Below, in pieces: positions 26,808 to 35,129 of a stretch of DNA of 64,000 nt (position 1 is its first letter; the number at the start of each line of letters is the position of its first letter). The DNA lies in contig NZ_LMDS01000006.1 in NCBI RefSeq assembly GCF_001425865.1, forward strand, positions 273,088 to 337,087. Reading direction: 5' to 3'. Under the pieces are notes generated by a model that worked only from the letters and a program-made list of their open reading frames with translations, was not told the origin of the DNA and searched no databases. Origin of the DNA: Rhizobacter sp. Root404 (GTDB lineage: Bacteria; Pseudomonadota; Gammaproteobacteria; Burkholderiales; Burkholderiaceae_C). The translations under genes were made by a program, and so were the position numbers.

Positions 26808-27701
26808 ATGAGCATCCTGATCAACAAAGACACCAAGGTCATCACGCAAGGCATCACCGGCAAGACGGGCCAGTTCCACACCCGGATGTGCCGTGACTAC
26901 GCGAACGGCAAGGCCGCGTTCGTCGCCGGCGTGAATCCGAAGAAGGCCGGCGAGGACTTCGAAGGCATCCCCATCTACGCCAACGTGACCGAGGCCGCCA
27001 AGGCGACCGGCGCCACCGTCAGCGTGATCTACGTGCCGCCGGCCGGCGCCGCCGCGGCGATCTGGGAGGCCGTCGAGGCCGACCTGGACCTGGCGATCTG
27101 CATCACCGAAGGCATTCCCGTGCGCGACATGTTGATGGTGCGCAACCGCATGAAGGAAAAGGAAGCCAAGGGCGGCAAGAAGACGCTGCTGCTCGGGCCG
27201 AACTGCCCCGGCCTGATCACGCCGGACGAGATCAAGATCGGCATCATGCCGGGCCACATCCACAAGGCCGGCCGGGTCGGCGTGGTCTCGCGCTCGGGCA
27301 CGCTGACCTATGAAGCGGTCGCGCAGCTGACCGAACTCGGCATCGGCCAGTCGAGCGCCGTGGGCATCGGCGGCGACCCGATCAACGGGCTCAAGCACAT
27401 CGACATCATGAAGCTGTTCAACGACGATCCGAACACCGACGCGGTGATCATGATCGGCGAGATCGGCGGCCCCGACGAGGCGGACGCGGCGCGCTGGTGC
27501 CAGGCCAACATGAAGAAGCCGATCGTCGGCTTCATCGCCGGCGTGACCGCGCCGGCCGGCAAGCGCATGGGCCATGCCGGTGCGCTGATCTCCGGCGGCG
27601 CCGACACGGCCGATGCCAAGCTCGAGGTGATGGAGGCCTGCGGCTTCACCGTCACCCGCAACCCGTCGGAGATGGGCAAGCTGCTCAAGGGCCTGCTCTG
27701 A
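26808..27701 (+). CDS. sucD: Succinyl-CoA ligase alpha subunit
   Basis: The 297-residue alpha subunit binds CoA and is transiently phosphorylated on histidine. It begins MSILINKDTKVITQGITGKTG, with the CoA-binding Rossmann motif. It contains GPNCPGLITPDEIKIGIMPG, SRSGTLTYEAV and the active-site region GFIAGVTAPAGKRMGHAGALISGG, where the histidine of GHAG is the phospho-acceptor. It forms an operon with sucC. A hairpin follows its stop. Confidence 0.98.
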   Translation: MSILINKDTKVITQGITGKTGQFHTRMCRDYANGKAAFVAGVNPKKAGEDFEGIPIYANVTEAAKATGATVSVIYVPPAGAAAAIWEAVEADLDLAICITEGIPVRDMLMVRNRMKEKEAKGGKKTLLLGPNCPGLITPDEIKIGIMPGHIHKAGRVGVVSRSGTLTYEAVAQLTELGIGQSSAVGIGGDPINGLKHIDIMKLFNDDPNTDAVIMIGEIGGPDEADAARWCQANMKKPIVGFIAGVTAPAGKRMGHAGALISGGADTADAKLEVMEACGFTVTRNPSEMGKLLKGLL

Positions 27702-27710
27702 CGCCGGTTT

Positions 27711-27733
27711 GACGCGGCACGCCGTGCCGCGTC
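27711..27733 (+). terminator. Perfect hairpin after sucD
   Basis: GACGCGGCAC and GTGCCGCGTC form a perfect 10-bp stem around a 3-base loop, 9 bases after the sucD stop. There is no T tract, so this may be a factor-assisted terminator or an mRNA-stabilising 3' structure. Confidence 0.45.
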
Positions 27734-27841
27734 GGTGATAGTCCCACCGACGCCGCGCGCCAGCCTGCCTAGAATCCATACCAGCTCGACAACGGGCGGC
27801 CGCGTGCCGCCCGATTTCATTCCTACATACGGGCCTGCTTC

Positions 27842-28528
27842 ATGGACTTCACTTCCGGCGCCTACTGGGCGGCACTCGGTTCGATCATCCTTGCCAACAT
27901 CGTGCTGTCGGGCGACAACGCCGTCGTCATCGCGATGGCGGCGCGCTCGCTGCCGCCGCATCAGCAGAAGAAGGCGATCTTCTGGGGCAGCGCCGCCGCG
28001 ATCGTCATGCGGATCATCCTGACGCTGATCGCGGTCGAGATGCTGAAGTGGCCGTACCTGAAGATCGTCGGCGCGCTGCTGCTGCTCTACATCGGCATCT
28101 CGCTGCTCAGCGAGGACGATGGCGACGACGACGGCCACAAGGAGATCGGCGGCATGGCCGCGGCGATTCGAACCATCCTCGTCGCCGACCTGGTGATGAG
28201 CCTGGACAACGTGCTGGCCGTCGCGGCGGCGGCCAAGGGCAACACCGCGCTGCTGATCATCGGCCTCGCGGTCAGCATCCCGCTGATCATCTTCGGCAGC
28301 ACGCTGCTGCTCAAGGTGATGGAGCGCTTCCCGATCATCATCACGCTCGGCGCAGCGCTGCTCGGCTTCCTGGCCGGCGAGATGCTGCTGACGGACCCGG
28401 CGGTGGTCACGCGTTTCGGCGAGCAGCCGCACATGGTCATCAACGCGGCCGGCGTGATCGGCGCGGCGATCGTCGTCGCGGTCGGGCTGTGGATGCAGCG
28501 CCGCGCGCGCGCCAAATCCCCCGCTTGA
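27842..28528 (+). CDS. TerC-family membrane protein (YjbE-like)
   Basis: The 228-residue TerC-family protein has about seven transmembrane helices. The two family motifs with membrane-embedded acidic residues are present: LSGDNAVVIA near the N-terminus and SLDNVLAVAAAAKGN. TerC proteins have been implicated in metal-ion (notably manganese) export or metalation of exported enzymes; the specific role here is inferred. The loop EDDGDDDGHKE is strongly acidic. It is the first of two tandem paralogues; this one has no recognisable riboswitch upstream. Confidence 0.9.
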   Translation: MDFTSGAYWAALGSIILANIVLSGDNAVVIAMAARSLPPHQQKKAIFWGSAAAIVMRIILTLIAVEMLKWPYLKIVGALLLLYIGISLLSEDDGDDDGHKEIGGMAAAIRTILVADLVMSLDNVLAVAAAAKGNTALLIIGLAVSIPLIIFGSTLLLKVMERFPIIITLGAALLGFLAGEMLLTDPAVVTRFGEQPHMVINAAGVIGAAIVVAVGLWMQRRARAKSPA

Positions 28529-28554
28529 CACGGGTCGGGCGGCCCTGTCCTAAT
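28525..28554 (+). promoter_or_regulatory. Probable sigma-70 promoter before the riboswitch
   Basis: A consensus -35 (TTGACA, 28525-28530) overlaps the stop codon of the first terC gene. CCTAAT (28549-28554) lies 18 bases downstream as -10. A transcript would begin at the first base of the riboswitch, which supports both calls. Confidence 0.6.
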
Positions 28555-28560
28555 CGGGGC

Positions 28561-28706
28561 CTTGAAGGGGAGTAGCTCGACGTCTCGCGCCTCAGGGTGC
28601 AGCAGGCGTTTCGGTGAGCCGTCAATACGAAGCGGGGTCCACGACCCGCTTCCGGTTCACCGGGCCAAAACATTCACTCCATGCCGGGCAAGACCTTCGA
28701 TGCAAG
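28561..28706 (+). promoter_or_regulatory. yybP-ykoY-type manganese riboswitch
   Basis: The leader contains the hallmark loop sequence AAGGGGAGTAGC (28565-28576) and the distal consensus CCGGGCAAGACCTTC (28684-28698). The outer strands pair as P1: CTTG with CAAG and GAAGG with CCTTC. These are the conserved parts of the yybP-ykoY aptamer, which binds Mn2+ between the two arms. The class is known upstream of TerC-family genes (B. subtilis ykoY, E. coli alx), and a terC gene follows 144 bases on. The expression platform (28707-28849) is GC-rich; I could not decide between terminator and ribosome-site control. A covariance-model scan with RF00080 would confirm it. Confidence 0.82.
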
Positions 28707-28849
28707 CCGCTTCTGCGTGAGCAGGGCGGCGGGCTCGAGGTCGGCGCGCGGTCTTCACCCACCGCCACCTTCCTGAGTTCGCTGTCTGCGTTCGCCATCG
28801 GCGCGGCTTTGCATCGTTCGTCGTGCATTGCCCTGTCCATGGAGACCGT

Positions 28850-29545
28850 ATGGAACTCTTCTCCGCCGCGTGGCTGTCCGCGCTGCTCGCGATCATCCTG
28901 ATCGACCTCGTGCTCGCCGGCGACAACGCGATCGTCATCGCGCTGGCCGCCCGCAAGCTCCCGCCGCAGCTGCAGACCAAGGCCATCATCTGGGGCACGG
29001 TCGGCGCGATCGTCGTGCGCACGATCATGACCGTCGGCGTCGTCTGGCTGCTCAAGATTCCGGGCCTGATGCTGATCGGCGGGCTGGGCCTGGTCTGGAT
29101 CGCCTACAAGCTGCTCGCGCCCGACTCGGGCGGCCATGGCCACGAGCCGACCGCCACCACCTTCTGGGGCGCGATGAAGACCATCGTGATCGCGGATGCG
29201 CTGATGGGCGTCGACAACGTGCTCGGCGTCGCCGGCGCGGCCAAGGGCAGCATCGACCTGGTCGTGATCGGCCTGCTGGTCAGCGTGCCGATCGTGGTGT
29301 TCGGCAGCACCCTCGTGCTGAAGCTGGTCGAGCGCTTCCCGATCATCATGTACCTCGGTGCGGGCGTGCTCGCCTACACCGCCGCGCACATGATCGTCAG
29401 CGAACCGCTGCTCGACGAGCTGTTCGACCCGAACCTGGCGATCCGCGTCGCCACCCACGCCCTGCTGATCGTCGGCGTGCTCGCCGCCGGCTGGTGGGCG
29501 ACCCACCGCGCCTCCCCCTCGGGCCGTGAACCCACGGCCACCTGA
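28850..29545 (+). CDS. TerC-family membrane protein under Mn riboswitch
   Basis: The 231-residue paralogue of the preceding TerC protein has the motifs DLVLAGDNAIVIALAA and GVDNVLGVAGAAKGS and about seven membrane helices. A histidine-containing loop (GGHGHEP) lies between the halves. I chose the ATG after GGAGACCGT, giving MELFSAAWLSALLAI, in line with the family. Its long leader holds a manganese-type riboswitch, so its expression should follow cellular Mn2+. A role in Mn2+ export or metal handling is inferred from the family and the riboswitch. Confidence 0.92.
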   Translation: MELFSAAWLSALLAIILIDLVLAGDNAIVIALAARKLPPQLQTKAIIWGTVGAIVVRTIMTVGVVWLLKIPGLMLIGGLGLVWIAYKLLAPDSGGHGHEPTATTFWGAMKTIVIADALMGVDNVLGVAGAAKGSIDLVVIGLLVSVPIVVFGSTLVLKLVERFPIIMYLGAGVLAYTAAHMIVSEPLLDELFDPNLAIRVATHALLIVGVLAAGWWATHRASPSGREPTAT

Positions 29546-29582
29546 TCCCCGCGTCACCCACCCCTGAACAGGAGCACTACAA

Positions 29583-30032
29583 ATGGAAAAGATCGCCGTG
29601 TTCGTCAACGACGTGGCCAGTGCACGCCACATCCTGCAACCGATGCTCGAAGGCGAGGGCCCGACGCACTGGGTGCTGGTGGCGTGCCCGCCCACGCTCA
29701 CCCGCCACATCGGCCGCTGGGTCTCGCACAGCGCGCGCCGCCAGTGGCGCGAGCGCTGGGCGACGGACCTCTTCACCGCGTTGCAGCCCGAGCTCCAGGC
29801 GCGCGCGGGCAGCGAAGTCGAGACGCTGATCGCGAACCGGCCGCTGGTCGACGTGTCGGCCCGCCTGGTCGCGCGCCTGCCGCACCTGCGCCTGCTCGAT
29901 GCGCGCCAGCCGCGCGTCGGCCGCACCGACGAGCCGATCAGCGTGGCGCAACCCGGTCAGCCGGGGCCACGCTGGGCCGCGCCCGTCGCCGCCACGGCCG
30001 GGTTGTCGGTGATGCTGGCGCTGGCCGACTGA
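29583..30032 (+). CDS. Unrecognised small protein with C-terminal hydrophobic tail
   Basis: I do not recognise this 149-residue protein. It starts MEKIAVFVNDVASARHILQPML, with a beta-alpha pattern like nucleotide-binding or stress-type folds. It continues with a Trp/Arg-rich stretch (HIGRWVSHSARRQWRERWATDLF) and ends with a hydrophobic segment (WAAPVAATAGLSVMLALAD). The ATG has a clear AGGAG 8 bases upstream, and the codon pattern is like that of its neighbours, so it is a real gene. It lies between the terC pair and the kinase cassette; membership of either is unknown. Confidence 0.7.
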   Translation: MEKIAVFVNDVASARHILQPMLEGEGPTHWVLVACPPTLTRHIGRWVSHSARRQWRERWATDLFTALQPELQARAGSEVETLIANRPLVDVSARLVARLPHLRLLDARQPRVGRTDEPISVAQPGQPGPRWAAPVAATAGLSVMLALAD

Positions 30033-30085
30033 ACCGGCACGCGTGTCGCAATCGGGGGTTCGGCTGGCCGCGCCCCTGTGCTAAC

Positions 30086-30108
30086 GTGCCTGCGCAATGA
30101 GCAGGCAC
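30086..30108 (+). other. Hairpin in the kinase leader, with a possible 20-codon ORF
   Basis: GTGCCTGC and GCAGGCAC form a perfect 8-bp stem with a 7-base loop just upstream of the Ser/Thr kinase gene. The loop contains an ATG that opens a 20-codon reading frame (30097-30159) running past the kinase start. It could be an operator, a leader structure or chance. Confidence 0.25.
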
Positions 30109-30148
30109 CCCTCCCCGAACCCCGCGCCGGCCCCGGGCCGCGCCGTCG

Positions 30149-31291
30149 ATGCGGCCTGAGTGGGGTCTGGCGATCTGGGTCCCGCTGGTGGTCGCGGTGG
30201 CCGGCGCATTCGGCCTGGGCTGGTGGTTCGGGTCGCGCCGCCGATCCGCCTCCGACGCGCCCGATCGAGCAGCGCGAGCGCTCGGCTCCACGTCCGACGC
30301 CGCACCGGGCAACGCCGCGGTCGTCGGCAGCCCGCAGGGGCCGAGCGTGCGACCGGAGCGCGCCACCCTCGGCCGCTACCGGATCGAGCGCCAGCTCGGC
30401 CGCGGCTCGATGGGCGCCGTCTACCTGGGCCACGACCCGCAGATCGGCCGCGCCGTCGCGATCAAGACGATGGCGCTGAGCCGCGAGTTCGAGGGCAGCG
30501 AACTGGCCGACGCGCGCGCCCGCTTCTTCCGCGAGGCCGAGATGGCCGGGCGCCTGCACCACCCGGACATCGTGACGATTTTCGACGCCGGCGAGGAAGA
30601 CGGCCTGGCCTACATCGCGATGGAGTTCGTCACGGGCCACGACCTGGTGAGCCACACGCTGCCCAACCAGCTGCTGCCCGTGCCGCAGGTCCTGCGCACG
30701 CTGGCGCGCGTGGCGCAGGCGCTCGCGCACGCCCACACCCAGGGCGTCATCCACCGCGACGTGAAGCCTGCCAACGTGATGATCGATCCGGCCGAGGGCA
30801 CCGTGAAGGTCACCGACTTCGGCATCGCGCGCATCACCGACGCCTGCCGCACGCGAACCGGCATGGTGCTGGGCACGCCGTCGTTCATGTCGCCCGAGCA
30901 GATGGCGGGGCGCCGGGTCGATGGCCGCACCGACCTGTATTCGCTCGGCGTGATGCTGTTCCAACTGCTCACCGGCGCGCTGCCGCACCGTGCCGAGTCG
31001 ATGGCGGCGCTGATGAGCCAGATCGTCAATGACGCCGCACCCGATGTCCGCACGCTCCGGCCGGAGCTGCCCGAAGCGCTGGCCAACGTCGTCGCGCTCG
31101 CGCTCGAGAAGCGCGTCGAGGTGCGCTACGCGGACGGCGGGCAGCTGGCGCAGGACCTGCTGCAGGTCGCCGCGATGATCGACGCCGAGCCGGCGCTGCC
31201 GGCAGCCACGAGCGTGGGGGCGAAATCGGCGACGTTCGAGGCCACGACGAGATTTTCTCCCGGCGATCCAAGGCACAATGCCGGGCACTGA
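30149..31291 (+). CDS. Membrane-anchored eukaryotic-type Ser/Thr protein kinase
   Basis: The 380-residue protein has an N-terminal transmembrane helix (residues 7-28) followed by a linker and a complete Hanks-type kinase domain. Kinase motifs are the Gly-rich loop GRGSMG (85-90), Lys106 (AVAIK), the catalytic loop IHRDVKPANV with Asp204, DFG at 223-225, and GTPSFMSPEQ. The helix precedes the kinase, so the catalytic part is cytoplasmic; PknB-type kinases have the reverse order. The C-terminus is short, with no PASTA repeats. It heads a run of five genes with a PP2C phosphatase, an FHA protein, a cyclase and a phosphodiesterase-like enzyme, suggesting a phosphosignalling module. Confidence 0.93.
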   Translation: MRPEWGLAIWVPLVVAVAGAFGLGWWFGSRRRSASDAPDRAARALGSTSDAAPGNAAVVGSPQGPSVRPERATLGRYRIERQLGRGSMGAVYLGHDPQIGRAVAIKTMALSREFEGSELADARARFFREAEMAGRLHHPDIVTIFDAGEEDGLAYIAMEFVTGHDLVSHTLPNQLLPVPQVLRTLARVAQALAHAHTQGVIHRDVKPANVMIDPAEGTVKVTDFGIARITDACRTRTGMVLGTPSFMSPEQMAGRRVDGRTDLYSLGVMLFQLLTGALPHRAESMAALMSQIVNDAAPDVRTLRPELPEALANVVALALEKRVEVRYADGGQLAQDLLQVAAMIDAEPALPAATSVGAKSATFEATTRFSPGDPRHNAGH

Positions 31292-31303
31292 TCAGGGTTC
31301 TTC

Positions 31304-32107
31304 ATGCCCGTACACGTTCCGTCCATGACCCTCGAATTCTTCAGCGCCACCGACACCGGCCGCGCGCGCAGCAACAACGAAGATTCGGTCGCCGTCGACG
31401 ACGCCACCGCACTGGTCGTGCTGGCCGACGGCATGGGCGGCTACAACGCCGGCGAGGTCGCCAGCGGCATGGCCACCGCCTTCATCAAGTCCGAACTCGG
31501 CCGCTGGCTGGCCGAAGCCTCCGAGACCGCCACCGACACCGACGTGCGCCGCGCGATGGACATCTGCGTGGACAACGCCAACCGCGCCATCTTCAATGCC
31601 GCCAATTCGAACCCGCAGTACGCGGGCATGGGCACGACGCTGGTCGTCGGCGTGTTCCGCGAATCGCGGCTGCTCGTGGGCCACGTCGGCGATTCGCGGG
31701 CCTACCGGCTGCGCGCGTCGCGCCTGACCCAGATCACCCACGATCATTCGCTGCTGCAGGAGCAGATCGACTCCGGCCTGATCACGCCCGAGCAGGCCGC
31801 GTTCTCGGCCAACAAGAACCTCGTGACCCGGGCGGTCGGCGTCGAGGACACCGTGCTGCTCGAGACCCACCTGCACGACGTGATGCCCGGCGACACCTAC
31901 CTGCTATGCTCCGACGGACTGTCCGACATGCTCGACGACGAAAGCATCGCGCAGTTGCTGATGGGCGCCGAGACGCTGCCCGAAGCGGCCAGCGCGTTGA
32001 TCGACGCGGCCAACGATGCGGGCGGCAAGGATAATATCTCCGTGGTGCTGGCGCGAGTCCGCGGCGGCGCCGGTGCCGCGCGCTCCTGGTGGCCGTTCCG
32101 CCGCTAA
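31304..32107 (+). CDS. PP2C-family Ser/Thr protein phosphatase
   Basis: The 267-residue protein is a PPM/PP2C phosphatase, the expected counterpart of the preceding kinase 12 bases upstream. The metal-binding motifs are present: SATDTGRARSNNEDS, VLADGMGGYNAGEVAS, LLVGHVGDSRAYR, LLCSDGLSDM and the terminal GGKDNISVVLARV. It is a Stp1-like soluble enzyme without membrane helices. Either of two ATGs may be the start; the first is chosen, the second would remove seven residues. It probably reverses the kinase modification. Confidence 0.95.
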   Translation: MPVHVPSMTLEFFSATDTGRARSNNEDSVAVDDATALVVLADGMGGYNAGEVASGMATAFIKSELGRWLAEASETATDTDVRRAMDICVDNANRAIFNAANSNPQYAGMGTTLVVGVFRESRLLVGHVGDSRAYRLRASRLTQITHDHSLLQEQIDSGLITPEQAAFSANKNLVTRAVGVEDTVLLETHLHDVMPGDTYLLCSDGLSDMLDDESIAQLLMGAETLPEAASALIDAANDAGGKDNISVVLARVRGGAGAARSWWPFRR

Positions 32108-32134
32108 GACTTAGTCACAAGAGGTCAAACAGCA

Positions 32135-32803
32135 ATGGGCAAACTGGTCGTATCGCTCGATGGTGTGGTGATCAAGGAAGTGCAGATCACCAAGGACAAG
32201 ACGACGCTCGGCCGGCGGCCCTACAACGACATCGTGATCGACAACCTCGCGGTCAGCGGCGAGCACGCCGTGCTGCAGATGGTCGGCGCCGATGTCTTCA
32301 TCGAAGACCTGAACAGCACCAACGGCACCTACATCAACGGCAAGGCCGTCAAGAAGCAGCTGCTGAGCCACAACGACACCGTCGAGATCGGCAAGTACAA
32401 GATCAAGTTCATCGTCGACGACGGCACCGACTACGAGAAGACGATGATCATGAAGCCCGGCACCCGCCCGCCGGGCGCGCCCGGCCAGCCGCCGCACTCC
32501 GGATTCGGCAACTCCGGCTTCGGTTCCCTCGGCTCGTCGACGATCCCGGCCTCGATCCGCGTGCTGAACGGCGCCGCCGCCGGGCGCGAGGTGTCGCTGA
32601 CCAAGGTCGTCACCACCGTCGGCAAGCCCGGCGTGCAAGTCGCGTCGATCACCAAGCGGCCGGGCGGCTACGTGCTGGCCCACGTCGAAGGCGCGCTGCA
32701 GCCCACCGTCAACGGCAACCCCGTCGTCGGCGAGACCGTGCACCTCAAGAACGGTGACGTGATCGAGCTCGCCGGCACGCAGATGCAGTTCGTCCAGGCC
32801 TGA
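32135..32803 (+). CDS. FHA-domain protein with two FHA-like folds
   Basis: The 222-residue protein has an N-terminal forkhead-associated domain that binds phosphothreonine peptides. Motifs are LGRRPYNDIVIDNLAVSGEHA and DLNSTNGTYINGK, with the residues needed for pThr recognition. After a Gly/Pro-rich linker (about 105-130), a second FHA-like fold (about 135-222) keeps the beta-sandwich pattern (VNGNPVVGETVHLKNGDVIELAG) but lacks the GR..S..H signature, so it is probably a non-binding copy. It lies 27 bases after the phosphatase. It is the likely reader of kinase substrates. Confidence 0.93.
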   Translation: MGKLVVSLDGVVIKEVQITKDKTTLGRRPYNDIVIDNLAVSGEHAVLQMVGADVFIEDLNSTNGTYINGKAVKKQLLSHNDTVEIGKYKIKFIVDDGTDYEKTMIMKPGTRPPGAPGQPPHSGFGNSGFGSLGSSTIPASIRVLNGAAAGREVSLTKVVTTVGKPGVQVASITKRPGGYVLAHVEGALQPTVNGNPVVGETVHLKNGDVIELAGTQMQFVQA

Positions 32804-32849
32804 TTCCCTCCCGGCCCGCGCCGTTGCGGACCTGCCAGCCTCTCCTGCG

Positions 32850-35129
32850 ATGACCTCGCGCTCCGGCCTGTGGCGCGCCCTGCGCGCGCTGCTGCTGTTG
32901 GCCGCGCTGCTGGTCGCGCTGGGCCACGCCACCGGGTTGCGGCCGCTGCGCACGCTGACCGGGCTCGACCTGGCGATCGACGACGCGCGGCTGCGCACCT
33001 TCATGCCGCGCACGCCCGATCCGCGGGTCGTCATCGTCGACATCGACGAGAAAAGCCTCGCCGAGGTCGGCCGCTGGCCCTGGAGCCGCGACCACGTCGC
33101 GGCGCTGGTCGACGAGCTGTTCACGCGTCAGCGCGCCGCCGTCGTCGGCTTCGACTTCGTGTTCGCCGAGCCGGACAACAGCTCCGGGCTGCCGACGCTC
33201 GAGCGCCTCGCGGCCACCGCGCCGGCCCTGGCCAGCGCGATCGAGCCGCTGCGCCCGCAGCTCGACTTCGATGCCCGCTTCGCCCGTTCGCTCGCCGACC
33301 GCAACGTCGTCCTCGGCTACTACCTGACCAACCTGCGCGACGGCCGCCAGAGCGGCCAGCTGCCGGCGCCGGTGTTCGACGCCGCGCTGCTGCAGGGCCG
33401 GCCGATCTCGTTCACCTGCTGGGACGGGTACGCGGCGAACCTGCCGCAATTCGCGCGCGCCGCGCCCACCGCCGGCTACTTCAACAACGTGCCCGACCCG
33501 GACGGCCTGGTGCGCGCGGTCGCGTTGATCTCCGAGCTGGGCGGGCGCCACTACGAGCCGCTGTCGCTCGCGATGTACCGGCTCTACACCGGCTCGCCCG
33601 CCGTGCTGCCCGGTTTCCCGCACGAGCGCTGGCTGGCCAGCGACTACAACGCGCTGCAGAGCGTGATCCTGCAGCAGGCGGGCAGCGCCGGCCGGGGCAC
33701 GCAGCAACAGGCCATCCCCGTCGACCAGCATGCGCGCGTGCGCGTGCCCTACCGCGGGCCCGGCGGGCCGCACGGCGGCTCGTTCGAGTACGTCTCCGCG
33801 GTCGATCTGATGCGCGCCCGGATCGCGCCGGGGCACCTGGCCGGCAAGCTCGTGTTCATCGGCACCACCGCGCCGGGCCTGTACGACCAGCGCGCCACGC
33901 CCGTCGCCGAGGTCTTTCCGGGTGTCGAGGTGCACGCCAACCTGCTGTCCGGCCTGCTCGACGGCCAGGTGCCCGCCGCCCCCGATTGGGCGAGCGCGTT
34001 CGAGGTGCTGCAACTGCTGGCCATCGCCGCGCTGCTCACCTGGGCGCTGCCGCGGGTGCGCGCGTTGCGCGGCGCGCAGGTGGCCGCCGCGGTGGCGTTG
34101 ATCCTGGTCGGCACCAACCTGTGGGCCTACCGCGCTTACGGCCTGCTGCTGCCGCTGGCCGGCCCGCTGCTGCTGACGGTCGGGATCTACTTCGGCGCCA
34201 CGATCTGGGGCTACATCGTGGAGGGCCGCAGCCGGCGCTCGCTGGCCCGCCTGTTCGGCACCTACGTGCCGCCCGAGCTGGTCGAGGAGATGGCGCGCGA
34301 CCCGGCGCGCTACGACATGCGCGCCGAGAACCGCGAGCTCACCGTGATGTTCTGCGACATGCGCAACTTCACCCGCGTCTCCGAGCTCCTGCCGCCGGAG
34401 GACGTGCGCGGCCTGGTCAACAGCTTCTTCTCGGCCATGACCACGCAGATCCGCGCCCAGCGCGGCACGCTCGACAAGTACATCGGCGACGCGATCATGG
34501 CCTTCTGGGGCGCGCCGCTGCCCGACACGGCGCATGCCGAGCACGCCACCCGCGCCGCGCTGGCGATGGTGCAGCGCCTGGAGGCGCTCAACGCCGAGCT
34601 GCGCGGGCGCAAGCTGCCCGAAATCGGCCTGGGCATCGGGCTGAACACCGGCATCGTCTGCGTCGGCGACATGGGCTCCAGCATGCGCCGCAGCTACACC
34701 GTGATGGGCGACGCCGTGAACCTGTCGTCACGCATCGAGGGGCTGACCCGGCACTACGGCGTCGACATCCTCGTCGGCGAGGACACGCGTCGCGGCGTGC
34801 CGGCGCCGGCGGACTGGCGCTGGGTCGAGGTCGACCGGGTGCGGGTCAAGGGCAAGAACCGGCCCGTGACGCTTTTCACGCCGGTCGTGATCCCGCTCGA
34901 CCGATCTGCACGCTTCGACGAGGAAACGCGACTTTGGGAGCTTGCGCTCACCTCGTACCGGCTGCAAGATTGGGACGCTACCCACGCCCGCCTGCAGGGG
35001 CTGCTCGAGGGGTTCGCCGAGTCCGGTCTTGCCGGCCTGTACCGCCAGCTCGACGAACGTACCCGCCACCATCGCACCACGCCCCCACCCGACGGATGGG
35101 ACGGGGCCCACACCTTCGACAGCAAATGA
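32850..35129 (+). CDS. CHASE2-domain adenylate/guanylate cyclase
   Basis: The 759-residue protein has an N-terminal signal-anchor helix, then a large extracytoplasmic CHASE2 sensor domain (about 35-365: VVIVDIDEKSLAEVGRWPWSR, VVGFDFVFAEPD). Three transmembrane helices (about 370-460) and a class III nucleotide cyclase domain follow. Cyclase motifs are VMFCDMRNFTRVS, with the first metal Asp, and DKYIGDAIMAFWGAP, with the second. GSSMRRSYTVMGDAVNLSSRIEG is the region that sets substrate choice. ATP or GTP specificity cannot be settled by eye. The next gene overlaps by four bases and may hydrolyse the product. Confidence 0.95.
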   Translation: MTSRSGLWRALRALLLLAALLVALGHATGLRPLRTLTGLDLAIDDARLRTFMPRTPDPRVVIVDIDEKSLAEVGRWPWSRDHVAALVDELFTRQRAAVVGFDFVFAEPDNSSGLPTLERLAATAPALASAIEPLRPQLDFDARFARSLADRNVVLGYYLTNLRDGRQSGQLPAPVFDAALLQGRPISFTCWDGYAANLPQFARAAPTAGYFNNVPDPDGLVRAVALISELGGRHYEPLSLAMYRLYTGSPAVLPGFPHERWLASDYNALQSVILQQAGSAGRGTQQQAIPVDQHARVRVPYRGPGGPHGGSFEYVSAVDLMRARIAPGHLAGKLVFIGTTAPGLYDQRATPVAEVFPGVEVHANLLSGLLDGQVPAAPDWASAFEVLQLLAIAALLTWALPRVRALRGAQVAAAVALILVGTNLWAYRAYGLLLPLAGPLLLTVGIYFGATIWGYIVEGRSRRSLARLFGTYVPPELVEEMARDPARYDMRAENRELTVMFCDMRNFTRVSELLPPEDVRGLVNSFFSAMTTQIRAQRGTLDKYIGDAIMAFWGAPLPDTAHAEHATRAALAMVQRLEALNAELRGRKLPEIGLGIGLNTGIVCVGDMGSSMRRSYTVMGDAVNLSSRIEGLTRHYGVDILVGEDTRRGVPAPADWRWVEVDRVRVKGKNRPVTLFTPVVIPLDRSARFDEETRLWELALTSYRLQDWDATHARLQGLLEGFAESGLAGLYRQLDERTRHHRTTPPPDGWDGAHTFDSK

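Noticed and set aside
28529..28849. Small ORFs in the gap between the terC genes
   Set aside because: They lack ribosome-binding sites and families, and overlap the riboswitch structure, which explains the conserved motifs better.
30149..32803. Kinase/phosphatase/FHA trio as a type VI secretion regulator (PpkA-PppA-Fha)
   Set aside because: No Tss, Hcp, VgrG or ClpV gene is present in the window. The kinase is N-terminally anchored and the trio continues into a cyclase.
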